DNA of 46,593 bases from Stentor roeselii (taxonomy: Eukaryota; Ciliophora; Heterotrichea; Heterotrichida; Stentoridae): the NCBI GenBank assembly GCA_006503475.1, contig RSEH01000325.1, forward strand, positions 1 through 46,593. The letters run 5' to 3'. The translations under genes were made by a program, and so were the position numbers. The notes beneath the pieces are model-generated. The model made no database searches, was not told where the DNA came from, and was given only the letters and a program-made list of their open reading frames with translations. Shown piece by piece: positions 42,239 to 46,593 of the stretch; the stretch's first letter is position 1; each line of letters starts with the position of its first letter.

Positions 42239-44809
42239 TTATTTAGAAATTTGAGCTTTAATAATAGGTGCCAAAGCATCACGAAGTGCATTATTCCTAC
42301 ATCTTACACTAAACTTAGCAGTACTTCCATTTCCTGTAATTCCCACTAAAAACATAACAAGTGTATCTTCAAACTGTCCAGCTCCAAGTATTTCAACCTG
42401 CGACAATTCAGAGATTTCATTATTAGAAAACAAGCAAAAACCCATAGTAAAGGTTAAAAAGCTGCACATTTCAGGAAAACTACTGAATTGAGCGAGTTGT
42501 ACAACAGAAGTATCTTCTTCAAAAACTAGTTTTTTCCATTCATTCCAAATACTTGTAGGAAGTTCTTGTCTTCCTTCTAAGAACCTCGCAACTGTCAAAG
42601 GCAGTTTCAAACAAAGTCGACAGGTTTCACCTGACTTGTTGATAACAGAAACCATTAATTTCGGTACTTTTGACGTGAAAGTCCCCAGCTGAGCTTTTAT
42701 CATTCTTGTTGTTTGCGCGTTTTGAAGGACTTCATCAGTAGTTCTTAAAGGTTGCATCATGATAGGAAAGCTTTCCATTGCCACATCTGAAAGTTCAGTT
42801 TGGACTTCGATGAAAGGCGTGGGTGACTTGTTGCCGATGAAGATCATGCAGAGGAGGTCAGTCGCTTGTCGCTTTATCTGAAAGCCGACTTGAACTACTT
42901 CACTGTCAAAAAGAACTCCCATTTCCATACAGTTTCCCATTCGGTAAAATAAGGAATTTTCAGCAGCCGGTTGAGAAATCGGTGAAGGTTTCGCTGGACT
43001 TACCTGAATTTCAAGATTTTCTTCTTTTTTTTTAGGTCCTAAAATAAAGTCAATGTCGAAATCATCGATTTTTTCCTGTTTTTTTTCTTTAGGCTCAGAA
43101 AAAAAAGGTTCTTGGACAGGGTTGAAAATTTGAGGATTTTCTTTTGATTTTTTTTCAGCTTGTTTTTTTTTCTCGAGTTTCTGTTGCAGGTAGTCGATGG
43201 CTTCTAAGGATTCTTTTAGTTCTTCATCTGTTTGTTGCTTTTCTATTTTCAGTCTCTCGATTTCTTTGTTCAGTCCAACGATGAGAGTATCTCGTTCAGC
43301 TAAGAGTTTTTTCGCTGTTTCAAGAGCTTCGAGAATCTGAGAGTTTTCTAGTTTTAACTTCGCTAAAGAAGGGTCTTCTCGCGAGTAGCTCGGGTCAAAT
43401 GAAAAATCTTCTCGTTTTTTAGGTTCTTGGAAAAATGGACGGTTTGATGACTCGAAGGACTTTTTTTCTTCTGGGAATAAAGAAGATCGTGTTTCTATTT
43501 TGACTGGCTCGGGGAAGAGGGAGGAAGTTTCAACAGATGCTTCTGGGAAAAGGGAAGACCTGGACTCTTTTTTTGGGTTTTCTGGGAATAAGGAATTTGT
43601 TGATTTTGCTTCAGGGAATGGAGAAATTGTTGCTTTCGGTTCAGGGAATAAGGAATTTGTTCCTTTCGCTTCAGGGAATGAAGAAATTGTTGCCTTGGCT
43701 TCAGGGAATAAAGAACTTGTTCCTTTCGCTTCAGGGAATAAAGAAGGCTCAGGGAATAAACTATTTTTTTCCCTTCCTGCCCTTTCAGGTCCATCTCCAC
43801 TAGGAAAAAGTGAATTCGATGCAGGAAACAAGTTCCCAGTAGTAAAACCACCTTTCCCTTTACTTTGAGGTTCCAAGACAATCGGCTGATGAGTGACGAA
43901 AGCAGAAGCTTTCGAGTTCTGAGCAGGCGAGATCTCCAAGTCAAACAAGTCAAAATTCGTATTCTTTTCAGGTCCAGATCGAAATCCAGGAGATCCAGTC
44001 ATAAAACTCGAGCTGTTTTTTCCTTCTGAAAGTCTTGGATACTTCTGATGAGAAGAAAGAGCAGCAGTGATTTTATCCATCAAATTCAATAAATTTTCAG
44101 TTTCCGCTTGATTTTCATGAGTCATCGCGACTTGCAAGGCATTTTCAATTGCAGGTTTCGCAGACCTTAGCATTTGTTTATACTCTTCAGTCATGGCAGG
44201 GTCCGAGCTTTCTTCAATCAACGTCAGAAGTTCTTCGATTTGTTCAGTTGCAGGAGATTTTCGAGAAATGCTGACTTTTCGCTCTTCCTTTACACGAGTT
44301 GGTTGTTTTGATGGGAATTTGACTCCTGATTCTTTGAGTTTATTGTAAGTGGTGAAAAAGATGCTGTCTGTCTTATCTGGCGCTTTGCCGAAGTCAGAAG
44401 CCCAGTTCTTTATGTAGTCTAATAAACAGGTTATGAACTCTAAAGATGCTGAACGGTTCTCTTGGCTTTGACTTGAGTCTTTGAAGATTGTCTCTGCTCG
44501 AAGCTCGATTGACTGGTCTTTCTTGTGAGATGCCAGGATTGAAAGACGGGACATTATTTTCTTTCCGGTGAAGAGAAGAAGTTGAACGTTTCCTACGAGC
44601 ATCAAAGTGTTCAGGGCTTTTAAGGCTCGTAACTTTTGGCTTGGTGGAGAACTTTTGGACTTTATTGTCTTTTTTATGTGGGAGATCACTTCTTTTATCA
44701 CTGGAAGCTTGGATGAACGGATCAGGTCTGCTAGGAGAGGGCATTGCTTTTTGTATTCTTCTTCGGAGAATAGGGCTTGTTTTAGCATGTCGACTGGCTT
44801 GAGACTCAT
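42239..44809 (-). CDS. GGA/TOM1-like adaptor: VHS, GAT, LFP-repeat linker, coiled coil and AP-2-alpha-type appendage
   Basis: 856 aa. Residues about 1-165 read as a VHS superhelix (LLADLIRSSKLP, KLRALKALNTLMLV, FFTTYNKLKESGVKFP). Residues about 187-255 form a GAT-like three-helix region (EQIEELLTLIEES, LLNLMDKITAALSSHQ). LFDLE (288-292) fits a clathrin box. Residues 326-446 contain 12 x-F-P motifs, mostly SLFPE. A coiled coil spans about 483-555. Residues about 615-856 resemble an adaptin ear: a beta-sandwich, then a platform part with LPLTVARFLEG followed by IWNEWKKL, like AP-2 alpha's LPITLNKF...WKQL. GGAs have VHS-GAT-hinge and a gamma ear without platform; this pairing with an alpha-type ear is unlike any I know. 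Inferred role: clathrin coat adaptor. Domain calls at both ends are by eye. Confidence 0.8.
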   Translation of the reverse strand: MSLKPVDMLKQALFSEEEYKKQCPLLADLIRSSKLPVIKEVISHIKKTIKSKSSPPSQKLRALKALNTLMLVGNVQLLLFTGKKIMSRLSILASHKKDQSIELRAETIFKDSSQSQENRSASLEFITCLLDYIKNWASDFGKAPDKTDSIFFTTYNKLKESGVKFPSKQPTRVKEERKVSISRKSPATEQIEELLTLIEESSDPAMTEEYKQMLRSAKPAIENALQVAMTHENQAETENLLNLMDKITAALSSHQKYPRLSEGKNSSSFMTGSPGFRSGPEKNTNFDLFDLEISPAQNSKASAFVTHQPIVLEPQSKGKGGFTTGNLFPASNSLFPSGDGPERAGREKNSLFPEPSLFPEAKGTSSLFPEAKATISSFPEAKGTNSLFPEPKATISPFPEAKSTNSLFPENPKKESRSSLFPEASVETSSLFPEPVKIETRSSLFPEEKKSFESSNRPFFQEPKKREDFSFDPSYSREDPSLAKLKLENSQILEALETAKKLLAERDTLIVGLNKEIERLKIEKQQTDEELKESLEAIDYLQQKLEKKKQAEKKSKENPQIFNPVQEPFFSEPKEKKQEKIDDFDIDFILGPKKKEENLEIQVSPAKPSPISQPAAENSLFYRMGNCMEMGVLFDSEVVQVGFQIKRQATDLLCMIFIGNKSPTPFIEVQTELSDVAMESFPIMMQPLRTTDEVLQNAQTTRMIKAQLGTFTSKVPKLMVSVINKSGETCRLCLKLPLTVARFLEGRQELPTSIWNEWKKLVFEEDTSVVQLAQFSSFPEMCSFLTFTMGFCLFSNNEISELSQVEILGAGQFEDTLVMFLVGITGNGSTAKFSVRCRNNALRDALAPIIKAQISK
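43472..43834 (-). repeat. LFP motif array in the adaptor hinge
   Basis: Coding repeats for 12 xFP motifs (10 LFP, one SFP, one PFP). Within 43570-43760 about 60-nt units, each of two motifs (such as SLFPEAKGT then SSFPEAKAT), are nearly identical at DNA level, so the array expanded recently by tandem duplication. Confidence 0.9.
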
Positions 44810-45228
44810 TTTTTTTATTTGGTGCAGGATTTGAGATTTTTAAGGGTTTTTGGTTTTAGGTGATTTGGATGGGTATGGATTTAAGTTTAGGTATGATGGG
44901 TTCAGATCTAAAGAATTTATTTGTTGTGATTATTCTTGTTTTAGATTTAGAAATTTATTTTATACTAGAATTTAGTAAATATTTCTTTGAAGAATGCTAC
45001 ATCATAAATCTATTGATCTCTTGGAGAATTATTTGAGTGTTGATATAGAATTTAATGCTCAAATTTTGATAAGCATTAAATAGACTTGCTTTATTTCCAT
45101 CGAATAGAGATATTATAGGCTATTCATTTACCTTAACATGCTAAATTTATTATTTAAATTTAGTATAAAAACATAAATATAATTAACTCGGTAAACCAAT
45201 TAAATAAAAATCCCTATAATTATGCATT
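44810..45228. other. Gene-free AT-rich stretch
   Basis: About 420 nt between two minus-strand genes, becoming more AT-rich toward 45200. No frame, repeat or RNA gene seen; it likely holds the adaptor gene's promoter. Confidence 0.5.
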
Positions 45229-46050
45229 TTAATCTTTCGGCTTTACTGAATGATGATGAAAACAAAAAATGCAATCAAAATCAGAGCCTTTGTATGATTG
45301 CTCTCGCGGATTTGCACATACATTGCAGGTAATATTCTTGGCATATACCCATTTATGAAACTTACGATTGTTATGGCACTTCCAGCAACACCATTTTTCA
45401 GCGCAGCATCCAGATATTAGATAAAAATGTAAATCTTTAAAATATTGACAGTAAATTGCTTGATAACCATTATTCTTGTATGTATATTGATTTTTATAAT
45501 TTGATTCAAAATTATTTGATAAATTGGAGTACTTATGATTATAGGATGGTTTTGAGTCCTGGCTTGTATAGGATGGCCTAAAGCACTCGATTGAAATAGG
45601 TCTATCATTCCTAATGGTTTTCCTCCACATTTTAGTCGCATCCTGAGCTATACTTAAATATGGAATCGCAGCAGCTCCACCCGGAACAAAATGGCATATA
45701 AATTTTGCGGCCTTTAAACCATAATAGGCAATTTTAGCTACTTTTAGCCAAAAATTGTTCCTCCAGTCATATCTGACAATTTGTGTATTTTCTATTTTAT
45801 ACTTTGATCTAAACATCCTTCCCCAGCCACCAAGCACAGTGAAACTCACATATTTTTTCTCGTCATGAAAAAGTCTAAACTTGAAGTTTTTTGTTTCATT
45901 TGTCAATTTATCTCTAAATTCATTAACTTTTGATCCTATCATTCCTGCTATTTCATGACCGAATTTACGAAGAGATTGTTTTATAATATCATTGTAGTGA
46001 GTTCTAGTAACTGGACCTTCAATCTCGATTTTTAAAGGGACAATAGACAT
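45229..46050 (-). CDS. Protein with C-terminal Cys/His-rich zinc-binding region
   Basis: 273 aa. Residues 1-100 are mixed charged with a helix then strands (FKFRLFHDEKKYVSFTVLGG). Residues about 105-135 are moderately hydrophobic (IAYYGLKAAKFICHFVPGGA and AAIPYLS), perhaps a membrane-associated helix pair. A Tyr/Asn/Ser linker follows (about 160-195). The last 75 residues hold many Cys: CCAEKWCCWKC, CNVC and CIFCFHHHS, in CxxC pairs that probably bind zinc. No family recognised. The left-edge gene at 1-1481 is also Cys-rich but with different spacing. Confidence 0.65.
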   Translation of the reverse strand: MSIVPLKIEIEGPVTRTHYNDIIKQSLRKFGHEIAGMIGSKVNEFRDKLTNETKNFKFRLFHDEKKYVSFTVLGGWGRMFRSKYKIENTQIVRYDWRNNFWLKVAKIAYYGLKAAKFICHFVPGGAAAIPYLSIAQDATKMWRKTIRNDRPISIECFRPSYTSQDSKPSYNHKYSNLSNNFESNYKNQYTYKNNGYQAIYCQYFKDLHFYLISGCCAEKWCCWKCHNNRKFHKWVYAKNITCNVCANPREQSYKGSDFDCIFCFHHHSVKPKD

Positions 46051-46593
46051 ATTTATTTTTTAAAAAAATGTAGAGCAAATAGGTCTGGTCTTCAGTTGAA
46101 GTTTATGCAAAATTTGTAGAGACTCAAAAATTTATTTAGACTTAGAAAGAGTATTTTGTATAATTTATTTTGCTGAATGCTGATTGTTATATAGGAGCCT
46201 TTGATCTCATATTGCAACCGTAAATAAATTCCAACAGTAATAAAAACACTCAGTCTATGTGTTCCTACAATTTTTAAGTAAATATTCACTAGGATCAGAA
46301 CTTATGAAAAAATTTTATTCTATTTTAACGTTGAAGAATTTTTATTATGAATATTATTCAAGGAATAATACCTTGAAAGAAAAATAATTCTAAAATTGAT
46401 GGAACTTGGTATGACCTGAAAAAAATTAAGCATCACACAAGGAATTGTTGAGTTAATGTAAAAAACAAATCGATTCATTCATATCGAGAAGATTAAATGA
46501 GGAAAATCTATAAATTACAGGATTTTTAATAAATATTTATAGACTTTATCTTAATCTGAAAGTATAATTTCTAATCTAAAACTAATAAGTCCA
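46051..46593. other. Gene-free right end of window
   Basis: About 540 nt, very AT-rich. A minus-strand frame at 46092-46289 is hydrophobic but lacks an ATG and conserved features. No telomere-like repeat is seen, so the chromosome continues. Confidence 0.5.

Noticed and set aside
43500-43868. Gly/Asn-rich repeat protein on the plus strand
   Set aside because: It is the antisense of the LFP repeat array of the adaptor gene.
46092-46289. 65-aa hydrophobic minus-strand ORF
   Set aside because: No ATG at its start, AT-rich composition and no family; probably chance.
1-46593. Alternative genetic code (UGA as Trp, or UAA/UAG as Gln)
   Set aside because: TAA, TAG and TGA each end conserved proteins at the expected place, and none occurs inside a conserved domain except within a removable 15-nt intron or in pseudogenes.

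Overview
The window looks like a macronuclear contig of a heterotrich ciliate that uses the standard genetic code, most likely Stentor (S. coeruleus-like). Three things point there. (1) Nine spliceosomal introns can be placed by restoring interrupted protein families, and all nine are exactly 15 nt, begin GTA and end AG; 15-16 nt introns are a known Stentor hallmark. (2) TAA, TAG and TGA all act as stops, which argues against Blepharisma (UGA=Trp) and against Paramecium/Tetrahymena (UAA/UAG=Gln). (3) The DNA is AT-rich with tiny gaps between genes: 6 bp between divergent start codons, 0-1 nt between some tandem genes, 6-9 nt between some convergent stops. I saw no rRNA, tRNA, CRISPR array or intact transposon.

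Layout. 1-2129: a left-truncated protein with three RING-like zinc modules, then a CacyBP/SIP homologue. 2973-7119: a NEK kinase head-to-head with a coiled-coil gene, a kelch-like gene, and an LSD1-type zinc-finger gene whose start lies inside the kelch ORF. 7127-13738: acylaminoacyl-peptidase, a small dsRBD-like protein, a multipass membrane protein (one intron) and a large STAND NTPase/coiled-coil protein. 13813-16556: a W/Y/R-rich ciliate protein, an STPGR microtubule protein (one intron), an OB-like protein and a mannose-6-phosphate-receptor-like membrane protein (one intron). 16711-21687: an EAG/CNG-type potassium channel (one intron), an FHA-like protein, a secreted patatin and a class II eIF4E (4EHP). 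21834-25207: coiled-coil proteins and a PDI-like protein without CxxC. 25563-31509: a TTLL glutamylase, VAC14 (two introns), a two-helix membrane protein and a Lys/Glu/Asn-rich protein (one intron). 31510-32600: a gene-poor patch with a possible decayed ORF. 32601-38528: phosphofructokinase with an N-terminal membrane helix, MORN-IQ protein, ankyrin protein, GYF protein and small basic proteins. 38844-42154: a decayed GPCR-PIP-kinase copy followed by an intact GPCR-PIP-kinase gene (two introns). 42239-46050: a VHS-GAT-(LFP repeats)-coil-alpha-appendage adaptor and a Cys-rich protein.

Two loose themes run through the window. One is membrane traffic and phosphoinositides: VAC14, GPCR-PIPK, the VHS/GAT/appendage adaptor, the M6P-receptor-like protein. 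The other is cilia and cortical microtubules: NEK, STPGR, TTLL, MORN, NPHP3-like NTPase. I see no operon-like functional grouping; clustering is probably incidental to a very compact genome. The items most worth follow-up are the GGA-like adaptor carrying an AP-2-alpha-type ear and an LFP repeat array, the GPCR-PIPK gene with its tandem pseudogene, and the extreme gene spacing.
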